In this document: one piece after another, positions 7,779-13,801 of the stretch
How the letters are laid out: every line of letters begins with the position of its first letter
Position numbering within the stretch: the first letter of the stretch is position 1
DNA from: Clostridia bacterium
GTDB lineage: Bacteria; Bacillota_A; Clostridia; Oscillospirales; CAG-272
Length of the DNA: 43,278 nt
Assembly: GCA_017466455.1 (NCBI GenBank)
Contig: JAFTUD010000019.1
Location: forward strand, 1 to 43,278
Direction: 5' to 3'
Notes under the pieces: model-generated
Told to the model about the DNA's origin: nothing
Databases searched by the model: none
Seen by the model: only the letters and a program-made list of their open reading frames with translations
Made by a program: the position numbers and the translations under genes

Positions 7779-7854
7779 TGGGATGTAGCCAAGCGGTAAG
7801 GCACCAGACTTTGACTCTGGCATTTCGATGGTTCGAACCCATCCATCCCAGCCA
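7779..7854 (+). tRNA. tRNA-Gln (anticodon UUG), CCA encoded
   Basis: The cloverleaf is complete: acceptor TGGGATG/CATCCCA, D arm around GCCAAGCGGTAAGGC, anticodon stem CCAGA/TCTGG with loop CTTTGAC (anticodon TTG), T arm GATGG-TTCGAAC-CCATC, discriminator G and encoded CCA (7852-7854). It has its own promoter and a strong terminator, so it is a monocistronic tRNA. The accessory island begins immediately after it, a common location for integration next to tRNA genes. Confidence 0.96.
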
Positions 7855-7856
7855 AC

Positions 7857-7893
7857 AAAAAAGGAACTTTTGGTAGACAAAAGTTCCTTTTTT
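7857..7893 (+). terminator. Intrinsic terminator of tRNA-Gln
   Basis: Perfect 16-bp arms (AAAAAAGGAACTTTTG and complement, 7857-7872 and 7878-7893) with loop GTAGA and a terminal T6, beginning 3 nt after the tRNA CCA. Confidence 0.9.
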
Positions 7894-7899
7894 GTTTAT

Positions 7900-7978
7900 C
7901 CAAGCCGCAGCTTGGCATATCATCACGACTTGTCGTGCATCTCATCACCAAAGGTGTATATCATCACGCTTTTGCGTG
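7900..7978. repeat. Left hairpin array: four hairpins with exact 8-nt spacers
   Basis: Perfect short palindromes occur at 7900-7915 (CCAAGC-CGCA-GCTTGG), 7924-7937 (CACGAC-TT-GTCGTG), 7946-7956 (CACC-AAA-GGTG) and 7965-7978 (CACGC-TTTT-GCGTG). They are separated by CATATCAT, CATCTCAT and TATATCAT, always 8 nt and fitting (C/T)AT(A/C)TCAT. The hairpin arms differ in sequence while the spacers are conserved. The rest of 7979-8226 is gene-free AT-rich DNA without a clear feature. Confidence 0.8.
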
Positions 7979-8226
7979 TATTTCTTCAGCTTGATGATAA
8001 TATACAATGTCAAGACGTTGATTAAGGTTAAATGCTCATTTCAATGATAAGACTCAAAAGACCTCACCTATGGCTAAAGCCTTCTAATTGTCGTAACTTT
8101 TGAACATCGTAGCATTGACTTTTGATTAAAAATAGAATAAACTTACGATATAGATAGTAAAATTATTTTCTTGTCTCGTGGGAGCTTTTTGGTTGAGTAT
8201 TTAGTTTTTTCGGTTCGCTTCGTTTT

Positions 8227-8290
8227 ACAGGGCGTGTGCTTGTCTGCCGAGCGAAGCGAGGCACTTGTATAATACAAGCACACGCCCTGT
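8227..8290. repeat. Large inverted repeat with 17-bp perfect arms
   Basis: ACAGGGCGTGTGCTTGT (8227-8243) and its exact complement (8274-8290) enclose 30 nt that contain a TGCC/GGCA inner stem. It has no U tract on either side, so a simple terminator is unlikely. It could be a MITE-like remnant, a cruciform, or an element at the island boundary. No coding region overlaps. Confidence 0.7.
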
Positions 8291-8396
8291 TTACACGTTT
8301 CACACAAACATTGACTTGATTTTTAACAACTATATTAAACCTATTCATAACCTCACCAAATTCTTTAATTTTTGGATAATTATTTCAAAAATATAG

Positions 8397-8425
8397 TTGA
8401 CTTTGTTGAAATATTATGATACAAT
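8397..8425 (+). promoter_or_regulatory. Promoter of the AIPR leader/gene
   Basis: TTGACT (8397-8402), 17-nt spacer, TACAAT (8420-8425). Predicted transcription start near 8432, about 140 nt before the AIPR ATG. Confidence 0.72.
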
Positions 8426-8431
8426 ATAATT

Positions 8432-8550
8432 GCTTCAAGGCGATTTTGCTCTTGTAAGTAACCAGTATCAGTTAGATGTGGATTTATATTTTATATTAGC
8501 GTACGGAGTATAGGTATAGTTCTGCATTTAATTAGGTGCAGAATTTTTTT
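8432..8550 (+). ncRNA. Putative structured leader/small RNA upstream of the AIPR gene
   Basis: Between the promoter and an intrinsic terminator lies about 119 nt with no ORF. The 5' end folds into a bulged hairpin (CTTCAAGGC ... GCTCTTGTAAG, ~8433-8458). The 3' end has a tandem GTATAG-GTATAG (8508-8519) leading into the terminator stem. The order promoter-RNA-terminator-ORF is that of type III toxin-antitoxin loci and of attenuated genes. I do not recognise the RNA family and see no ToxI-type tandem repeats. Its boundaries are inferred from the promoter and terminator. Confidence 0.42.
8520..8550 (+). terminator. Intrinsic terminator just before the AIPR ribosome site
   Basis: TTCTGCA (8520-8526) pairs with TGCAGAA (8537-8543), followed by T7 (8544-8550). 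The Shine-Dalgarno AAGGAGG (8557-8563) starts 6 nt later, so only read-through transcripts can express the protein. Confidence 0.75.
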
Positions 8551-8571
8551 ATTTATAAGGAGGATTTTCGC

Positions 8572-9765
8572 ATGGAAAATCAAAAGTTTACAGTTAATGT
8601 AAAAGAATTTAAGAAAATGTCTAGCCCCAATTATGCTCATTCTGATGTGGTAAAGTATGTTTGTTATGTTCAATGTAGCAGTATTGATCCACAATTATCA
8701 GAATGGATGGGAACAAATCCAAGAGAACAAAAAATGACAACTAATGTTGCCAAAAAAATTAGTGATAGTTTAAAAACTTGTGCTAATTTTCACGAACTAA
8801 ATCGTGGATTGGTGCTTTCTGTAGAAGACATTTCTTATGACAACAAAAGTAACACAGCTACATTCAGTTTATCCAATCCAGAACTTCACGGTGATATAGA
8901 CGGCGGTCATACACTAAAAGCCATTTTTGACTTGCAAGAAAAAAACTCGTTAAGTGATGATAGGTATGTATTTGTAGAGTTTTTCACAGGTTTAACTTCT
9001 ACAGTTGAACTTGCAGAAGCAAGAAACACTTCCGTTCAAGTGGATTTAAAATCGATAGAAGAACTGAAAAATAGCTTTAATGTTCTTAAAGAGGCTTTTA
9101 AGGGGCTTCCTTTTGAAAATAGAATTCAGTATAAAATGAATGAGTATTATAATGATGACGTTGATGTTATTGATATTAGAGAAATAATAGCTATTCTCTT
9201 AATGTTTAGCCAAGAAGTATATCCAATTACTGATGGTGGAGTTTTATCCGAACAACAACCGATACAATGCTATTCGGGAAAAGAAGCAAGCTTAAGAAAG
9301 TTTCTTAATTTAGGAAAAGATGAAAGAGAAAAAATGATAAAAAATATGACTCCCATCATTCCTCAAATATTCAGTTTGTGGGAAACGATAGAAGTTAATT
9401 TTGCAAATAAGACTGCAGATGCTAATAAGCGCTATGGAACGAGAAAGTACTCTAAATTTGATGGTGGAAAAGTTATAGGTAAATCTTTTTTTGAAGAAAA
9501 GGATCTTATCTACTACATTCCTAAGGGGCTTATGTACCCTCTTGTTGGAGCCTTTAGGTCTTTAGTGAGAACTCAAAAAGACCACACCTATGAATGGAAG
9601 GTTAATCCATTTGAAGTTTGGGATAAATTAGGTTCTAAACTAACAGGAATAATTCTTGATGAAAAAATGGCTAACCCAGATGTCATCGCTAAAAACGCAA
9701 ATTTATGGAGTAACCTTTTTAAAGAAATTTATATTTACGCATATGTAACTAGTAGCATTTCATAA
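8572..9765 (+). CDS. AIPR-family (abortive infection phage resistance) protein
   Basis: The protein has 397 residues from ATG 8572, chosen for the AAGGAGG at 8557-8563; an upstream in-frame ATG at 8536 lies inside the terminator hairpin. The order FHELNRGLVLS (73-83), then a short beta stretch, then GDIDGGHTLKAIFD (107-120) matches the AIPR family (PF10592), whose members typically have NRG..., then NGGQT. No transmembrane segment or signal is visible, so it is probably cytoplasmic. AIPR proteins are found with restriction-modification genes and in phage-defence islands, but their biochemistry is poorly known. Codons are AT-rich, unlike the flanking core genes, which suggests transfer. The DpnII operon follows 211 nt downstream under its own promoter. 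Confidence 0.75.
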   Translation: MENQKFTVNVKEFKKMSSPNYAHSDVVKYVCYVQCSSIDPQLSEWMGTNPREQKMTTNVAKKISDSLKTCANFHELNRGLVLSVEDISYDNKSNTATFSLSNPELHGDIDGGHTLKAIFDLQEKNSLSDDRYVFVEFFTGLTSTVELAEARNTSVQVDLKSIEELKNSFNVLKEAFKGLPFENRIQYKMNEYYNDDVDVIDIREIIAILLMFSQEVYPITDGGVLSEQQPIQCYSGKEASLRKFLNLGKDEREKMIKNMTPIIPQIFSLWETIEVNFANKTADANKRYGTRKYSKFDGGKVIGKSFFEEKDLIYYIPKGLMYPLVGAFRSLVRTQKDHTYEWKVNPFEVWDKLGSKLTGIILDEKMANPDVIAKNANLWSNLFKEIYIYAYVTSSIS

Positions 9766-9868
9766 TACACTTAACTAACTGCACAATTAAAGCAAAAATA
9801 TCAATTAACTACTTGTTGTTTTTGTCCGTACGGCTTTAATGTTTCGTTTGCTTATAAGTGAAAATAAT

Positions 9869-9890
9869 TGGGTGAGGTTAACCTCACCCA
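9869..9890 (+). terminator. Probable terminator after the AIPR gene
   Basis: A perfect 22-nt palindrome (TGGGTGAGGTT and complement) is followed by T-rich but interrupted sequence. It separates the AIPR gene from the DpnII operon. Confidence 0.6.
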
Positions 9891-9914
9891 TATTCTTTTA
9901 CTATTTTTAATTTG

Positions 9915-9952
9915 GATCTTGATTTTATTCTAGAAATAGAATATAATAGAAT
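9915..9952 (+). promoter_or_regulatory. Promoter/operator of the DpnII-like operon
   Basis: TTGATT (9919-9924), 17-nt spacer, TATAAT (9942-9947). The spacer contains the dyad ATTCTA-GAAA-TAGAAT (9927-9942), and a further TAGAAT copy lies at 9947-9952, 10 bp on. A GATC site (9915-9918) abuts the -35 box. This suggests autoregulation by the HTH domain of the first gene and/or by methylation of GATC. Confidence 0.6.
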
Positions 9953-9976
9953 TATCAAATATAAGGAGATAGTTTT

Positions 9977-11047
9977 ATGCTTCAATATATGTCTTGCCGA
10001 GATGCTGCGGAAAGGTGGAACATTTCACAACGCAGAGTTTCTGTTTTATGTGCTGAAAATCGAATTCCCAACGCTGCTATGCTTGGCAATATGTGGATAA
10101 TTCCTATAAATGCCGAAAAGCCTACCGATGCTCGCAAAAACAACGGTGCAAAGCCAACTATTGAAAAAGCTCATCCGTTTGTAAAATGGGCAGGTGGCAA
10201 AACACAGCTTTTAGACGTACTTAAAAGCAATTTGCCCAGTGGTGTTGGCACAACCATTACAAAATACGCAGAACCTTTTGTAGGTGGCGGTGCATTTTTG
10301 TTTTCTTTGCTTGAAGAGTATAGCTTTGAGAAAATTTACATTAGCGATAATAACAAAGAGCTTATGAACGTTTATATCGCTATTAGAGATACCTGCAATG
10401 AGCTTTTAAGCGCTCTCAATAATATGCAAAACGAATATAACGGACTTAGTATAGATTTGCAAGAAAAGTTTTATTATGAAAAACGTGAAGAATTTAATAC
10501 TGTTGAGTTGAACGACAAAACAAGTGTTCAAAAGGCTTCTCTGTTTATTTTCTTAAATAAATCTTGTTTTAATGGCTTATTTAGAGTAAACAAAAAAGGC
10601 AAATATAATGTTCCTTTTGGCAAGCACAAGTCTGTTTTCATTTGCGACAGCGATAATTTAACTAAAATTTCTGCCATGCTGCAAAACGTTATAATTAAAT
10701 CTTGCGATTATCAAGAGGTTATGAGCTTTGCTGACAGCTCTACTCTTGTGTATTTCGATCCACCATATAGACCTTTGAACGTTACATCAGGCTTTACCTC
10801 ATATACAGAGGATGATTTTTCTGATAAAAATCAAATAGAACTTGCTGATTGCTTCAAGGCACTTTCAAGCAAAGGTGTTAAAGTAATGCTTAGCAACTCC
10901 GATCCTAAAAACATAAACGAAAATGATAGTTTCTTTGATGATTTGTATGCTGACTTTAATATTTTGCGTGTTGAAGCCTCTCGAATGATAAACAGCAAGG
11001 GTTCATCAAGAGGAAAAATAAAAGAGCTTTTAATTAAAAACTATTAA
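9977..11047 (+). CDS. dpnM: DNA adenine methyltransferase, Dam/DpnM type, with N-terminal HTH domain
   Basis: This is a 356-residue fusion. Residues 1-50 (MSCRDAAERWNISQRRVSVLC ... WIIP) are an excisionase/MerR-like winged-helix DNA-binding domain. Residues ~66-356 are a class D12 N6-adenine methylase: FVKWAGGKTQLL (68-79, motif X), EPFVGGGAF (99-107, motif I), DPPYRPL (261-267, motif IV). Dam/DpnM enzymes methylate A in GATC and protect it from the cognate nuclease, which is the next gene 10 nt downstream. Ordinary DpnM proteins are about 280 residues and lack the HTH part, so the domain is probably a built-in regulator of the operon, like a C-protein. Start ATG 9977 follows AAGGAGAT. Base composition is AT-rich, like the rest of the island. 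Confidence 0.9.
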   Translation: MLQYMSCRDAAERWNISQRRVSVLCAENRIPNAAMLGNMWIIPINAEKPTDARKNNGAKPTIEKAHPFVKWAGGKTQLLDVLKSNLPSGVGTTITKYAEPFVGGGAFLFSLLEEYSFEKIYISDNNKELMNVYIAIRDTCNELLSALNNMQNEYNGLSIDLQEKFYYEKREEFNTVELNDKTSVQKASLFIFLNKSCFNGLFRVNKKGKYNVPFGKHKSVFICDSDNLTKISAMLQNVIIKSCDYQEVMSFADSSTLVYFDPPYRPLNVTSGFTSYTEDDFSDKNQIELADCFKALSSKGVKVMLSNSDPKNINENDSFFDDLYADFNILRVEASRMINSKGSSRGKIKELLIKNY

Positions 11048-11057
11048 GGAGTAAATT

Positions 11058-11936
11058 ATGAAAAGGAATTTTAACGAATGGCTCTCTAATTTTAGAGAAA
11101 GCATAGCTGACTATAAGTATTATATTGATTTTGACAAAGCACATAGAAATGTTGACAGCATAAAGGTTGAGTTGAATATATTAAATTCGCTTGTAGGTTC
11201 TAAAAATATTGAAGTTGATTTTATAAACTTAATAAAGAAATATCCCGAAGTATTAAAGGTTATTCCTATTTTGCTTGCTAAGAGAGAAAGCGAAATATAT
11301 TGCCAAGACCAAAACCTTGCTCGTATATTTGAATTTAATTACAAAGATTGTACGCCTAATAGCCACAAGTTTTTTAACGATTATTGTTACTTTATGAAAG
11401 AAACAGGACTTTTTGACCTGTTGCAAAATCGTATCATAAGCAACTTGGTTGATTACGTGACAGGCGTTGAAACAGGCTTGGATTCTAACGGCAGAAAAAA
11501 CCGTGGTGGTCATTTAATGGAAAATTTAGTTGAAGGCTATATTCAAAAGGCTGGATTTGTAAAAAACGAAACCTATTTCAAAGAAATGAATCTTTCAGAT
11601 ATAGAACATCGTTGGGGAATTGACTTGTCTGCAATTTCTAACACAGGCAAAACAGAAAAACGATTTGACTTTGTTGTAAAAACTGACAATAAAATTTACG
11701 GAATTGAAGCTAACTTTTATTCAAGTGGCGGTTCGAAATTAAATGAAACTGCACGAAGCTATAAGAACATAGCTATTGAATCAAAAGAAATAGGCGGTTT
11801 TGTGTTTGTATGGTTTACTGACGGAAACGGATGGAAGTCCGCCAAGCACAATTTAGAAGAAACATTTGATGTTTTAGAAAACATTTACTCTATTGCCGAT
11901 TTAGAAAATGGCATAGCAAACGAATTATTTAACTGA
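11058..11936 (+). CDS. dpnB: Type II restriction endonuclease, DpnII/MboI family (GATC)
   Basis: The 292-residue size matches R.DpnII. The C-terminal catalytic region carries a PD-(D/E)xK-type core: KRFDFVVKTDNKIYGIEANFYSSGG, with Asp204, Glu217 and Asn219 as candidate catalytic residues. GRKNRGGHLMENLVE (145-159) is a further DpnII-family motif. It should cut unmethylated double-stranded GATC. It lies 10 nt after the methylase and 1 nt before the second methylase, so it is in the same operon. In the classical Streptococcus order (dpnM, dpnA, dpnB) the nuclease is last; here it is second. No truncation or frameshift is visible. Confidence 0.92.
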   Translation: MKRNFNEWLSNFRESIADYKYYIDFDKAHRNVDSIKVELNILNSLVGSKNIEVDFINLIKKYPEVLKVIPILLAKRESEIYCQDQNLARIFEFNYKDCTPNSHKFFNDYCYFMKETGLFDLLQNRIISNLVDYVTGVETGLDSNGRKNRGGHLMENLVEGYIQKAGFVKNETYFKEMNLSDIEHRWGIDLSAISNTGKTEKRFDFVVKTDNKIYGIEANFYSSGGSKLNETARSYKNIAIESKEIGGFVFVWFTDGNGWKSAKHNLEETFDVLENIYSIADLENGIANELFN

Positions 11937-11937
11937 T

Positions 11938-12675
11938 ATGGCAAAAAAAATATCTTTACAACCAGAAAATTTTGAGCTTGAAACAAATACCGTTTGGAGC
12001 TTTCCAAATAGGGGAAAATGGGCAACTCACGACGCTAAATATCGTGGTAATTGGTCGCCATACATTCCAAGAAATGTAATTTTAAGATATTCAAGCGAGG
12101 GCGATACTGTTCTTGATCAATTTGTTGGTGGTGGTACAACTATGGTTGAAGCAAAGCTGACAGGCAGAAACGCCATCGGAATTGATATAAACCCAAACGC
12201 CGTTGAATTATCTTTGAAAAAATGTGATTTTGAATGTGAGTCAAGCTCACAAATTAAAATAATGCAAGGCGATGCAAGATACCTTGACTTAGAGAACGAA
12301 AGCATTGATCTTATCTGCACACATCCACCCTATGCCGATATAATCAAATATAGTGAAGATATAAAGGGCGATTTGTCGCACCTGAAAATCAAAGATTTTT
12401 TAACTGAAATTGACAAGGTAGCACAGGAATGCTATCGTGTTTTGAAAAAGGGCAAGTTTTGTGCAATTTTAATGGGTGATACTCGTAAAAACGGTATGGT
12501 TCAACCTCTCGCTTTTGAAACAATGCGACTATTTGAGCTTGCAGGCTTCAAAGCAAAAGAAATTATAATCAAGGAACAGCACAACTGTCAAGCAACAGGT
12601 TTTTGGAAAACAAATAGTATGAAACATAACTTTTTGTTGCTTGCACACGAATATTTATTTATTTTTAAAAAGTAA
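11938..12675 (+). CDS. Second DNA amino-methyltransferase of the DpnII operon
   Basis: This is a 245-residue N6_N4 methyltransferase. Motifs appear in the order X (YRGNWSPYIPRNVI, 35-48), I (LDQFVGGGTTMVEA, 59-72, then GIDINPNAVELS) and IV (THPPYADIIKYS, 128-139). The catalytic motif is HPPY instead of the usual DPPY or SPPY. No clear target-recognition domain can be seen. Classical DpnII operons also carry a second methylase (DpnA, for single-stranded DNA), but DpnA has a different motif order (IV before I), so this is a functional stand-in at best. It could modify GATC, another site, or nascent single-stranded DNA. It starts 1 nt after the endonuclease stop, implying translational coupling. 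Confidence 0.8.
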   Translation: MAKKISLQPENFELETNTVWSFPNRGKWATHDAKYRGNWSPYIPRNVILRYSSEGDTVLDQFVGGGTTMVEAKLTGRNAIGIDINPNAVELSLKKCDFECESSSQIKIMQGDARYLDLENESIDLICTHPPYADIIKYSEDIKGDLSHLKIKDFLTEIDKVAQECYRVLKKGKFCAILMGDTRKNGMVQPLAFETMRLFELAGFKAKEIIIKEQHNCQATGFWKTNSMKHNFLLLAHEYLFIFKK

Positions 12676-12708
12676 TATTTCTTATTAGCAAAAAGCAAAG
12701 GTAAAATT

Positions 12709-13449
12709 ATGGATTTAGAAAGAGATTTCAACAATGTAATAAAATGCTTAAGCAACGACTCAAGAGGTATTCTTTGTAATGAATACGACCTTGCCTTTTT
12801 AGAAAATGTTAATTTTTATTTTCCAAATCTCAAGCCTACAATAAAGCGTCCTGATGCGTATTCAATTCAAGGCGACTCTATTTTGCTATTAGAGCATTTT
12901 CAGTTTGATAATAGTAAAACAACAAAAAAGGGTAGCTTGCAGAAAATCACTTCTGCTGAAACTAATCGTTCTTTTGAAAAGAAGTTCATTGACGGTAGTG
13001 ATTTTGCCATTTTGAGCGAAAATGTAGTCAAAAATGGAAAATGTTATGTAGAAAATTTTACAAAACAATTTTTAAATCATGCACAAAACATTGAAAATTA
13101 TAAAGATGATATACAAAATGAGTTAGGACTTTCTTTTAATTCATTTATTGTTGGTTTTGTTATAGAGGATTCAAGCCCATTAGGAAGCATATATCTTGAT
13201 AAATTTATTCAAAAATCAATTGATTTAACATTTGCCAAAGAATTTTTAGACTTATTCGAAACTATCTCTAATTTAGATTTTGTAATATTTGCTATGACTG
13301 GAAATCAAAATAACAAGCTACTTTCTTTTATATCTCGCAGAAATATTGAAGAACACAGAAAAAAGCAAATAGAAATTTCCAACATCGATCACTTCCTTTT
13401 CGAAAACAGTTTTTGTGCAAGTGGCATTATAAAATTCGACACGAATTAA
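12709..13449 (+). CDS. Unknown 246-residue protein, fourth gene of the DpnII operon
   Basis: I do not recognise this protein. It is soluble, without signal or membrane segments, and AT-rich like its neighbours. Near residues 46-66 it reads KRPDAYSIQGDSILLLEHFQFD, which recalls a degenerate PD-(D/E)xK arrangement (Pro-Asp, then Glu-His-Phe on a hydrophobic strand, with no Lys). This is suggestive only. A Lys-rich stretch (NSKTTKKGSLQK) follows. The C-terminal half (FIVGFVIEDSSPLG, FVIFAMTGNQNN) looks like alternating strands and helices. It lies 33 nt after the second methylase and before a strong terminator, so it is probably cotranscribed and linked to the restriction system. Confidence 0.72.
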   Translation: MDLERDFNNVIKCLSNDSRGILCNEYDLAFLENVNFYFPNLKPTIKRPDAYSIQGDSILLLEHFQFDNSKTTKKGSLQKITSAETNRSFEKKFIDGSDFAILSENVVKNGKCYVENFTKQFLNHAQNIENYKDDIQNELGLSFNSFIVGFVIEDSSPLGSIYLDKFIQKSIDLTFAKEFLDLFETISNLDFVIFAMTGNQNNKLLSFISRRNIEEHRKKQIEISNIDHFLFENSFCASGIIKFDTN

Positions 13450-13508
13450 ATGTATATATACTAAACTAGCACTTTATATGGCTCAAACTACAAACAAAAT
13501 GCTCAGCC

Positions 13509-13540
13509 AAAAAATCCAACTCGCAAGGGTTGGATTTTTT
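13509..13540 (+). terminator. Terminator of the DpnII operon
   Basis: Perfect 12-bp arms (AAAAAATCCAAC / GTTGGATTTTTT) with an 8-nt loop and a T tract, 60 nt after the last stop. Confidence 0.88.
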
Positions 13541-13546
13541 TATTTA

Positions 13547-13694
13547 TGTCCGCAGGGCACAACATCTTTTGCCCGTGAGGGCAACATCTTTCCGCCAAAA
13601 GGCGGACACAAATGAACGAGGTTGCAACATGTTGCAAACGATGTGCTTCGCAATGATGTGATGCTCCGCATCAATGAGGTTGCGCTTTGCGCAA
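13547..13694. repeat. Right hairpin array: seven hairpins in two opposite orientations
   Basis: Palindromes lie at 13547-13559 (imperfect), 13569-13584 (TTGCCC-GTGA-GGGCAA), 13591-13606 (TCCGCC-AAAA-GGCGGA), 13622-13637 (TTGCAACATGTTGCAA), 13644-13652 (TGC-TTC-GCA), 13659-13673 (TGATGC-TCC-GCATCA) and 13680-13694 (TTGCGC-TTT-GCGCAA). Left of the central palindrome the spacers read CATCTT; right of it they read ATGATG and ATGAGG, the reverse-complement sense. These spacer words are related to those of the 7900-7978 array. No coding region is present. Confidence 0.8.
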
Positions 13695-13712
13695 GAGGTA
13701 AGTGATGATATT

Positions 13713-13767
13713 TTTAGAAATACTTTTCTAAATTGTATTGACATTTATGTTTTGGTGGTGGTAAAAT
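13713..13767 (+). promoter_or_regulatory. Promoter and upstream dyad of the Gfo/Idh gene
   Basis: TTGACA (13738-13743), 18-nt spacer, TAAAAT (13762-13767), 34 nt before ATG 13802. Just upstream, TTTAGAAA-TACT-TTTCTAAA (13713-13732) is a perfect dyad that could be an operator. Confidence 0.65.
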
Positions 13768-13801
13768 GGTTATGGTTATAGAAATAAATGGAGGATTTTT
13801 T

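Noticed and set aside
7601..7951. In-frame N-terminal extension of the DUF5131 gene to ATG 7951
   Set aside because: It reads antisense through the tRNA-Gln gene and its terminator, and crosses the gene's own consensus promoter at 7632-7660. The family N-terminus begins at 7600.
8045..8075. Short similarity between ACTCAAAAGACCTCACCTATG (about 8051) and a stretch inside the AIPR gene (about 9569)
   Set aside because: About 20 of 24 bases match with a gap and flanks do not align, so a duplicated AIPR fragment is not supported.
8227..8290. Large inverted repeat as a transcription terminator
   Set aside because: No U tract follows on either strand and no gene ends next to it.
7900..13694. Hairpin arrays as a CRISPR
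   Set aside because: The repeated word is only 8 nt, the intervening sequences are self-complementary hairpins of 11-16 nt rather than spacers, and there are no cas genes.
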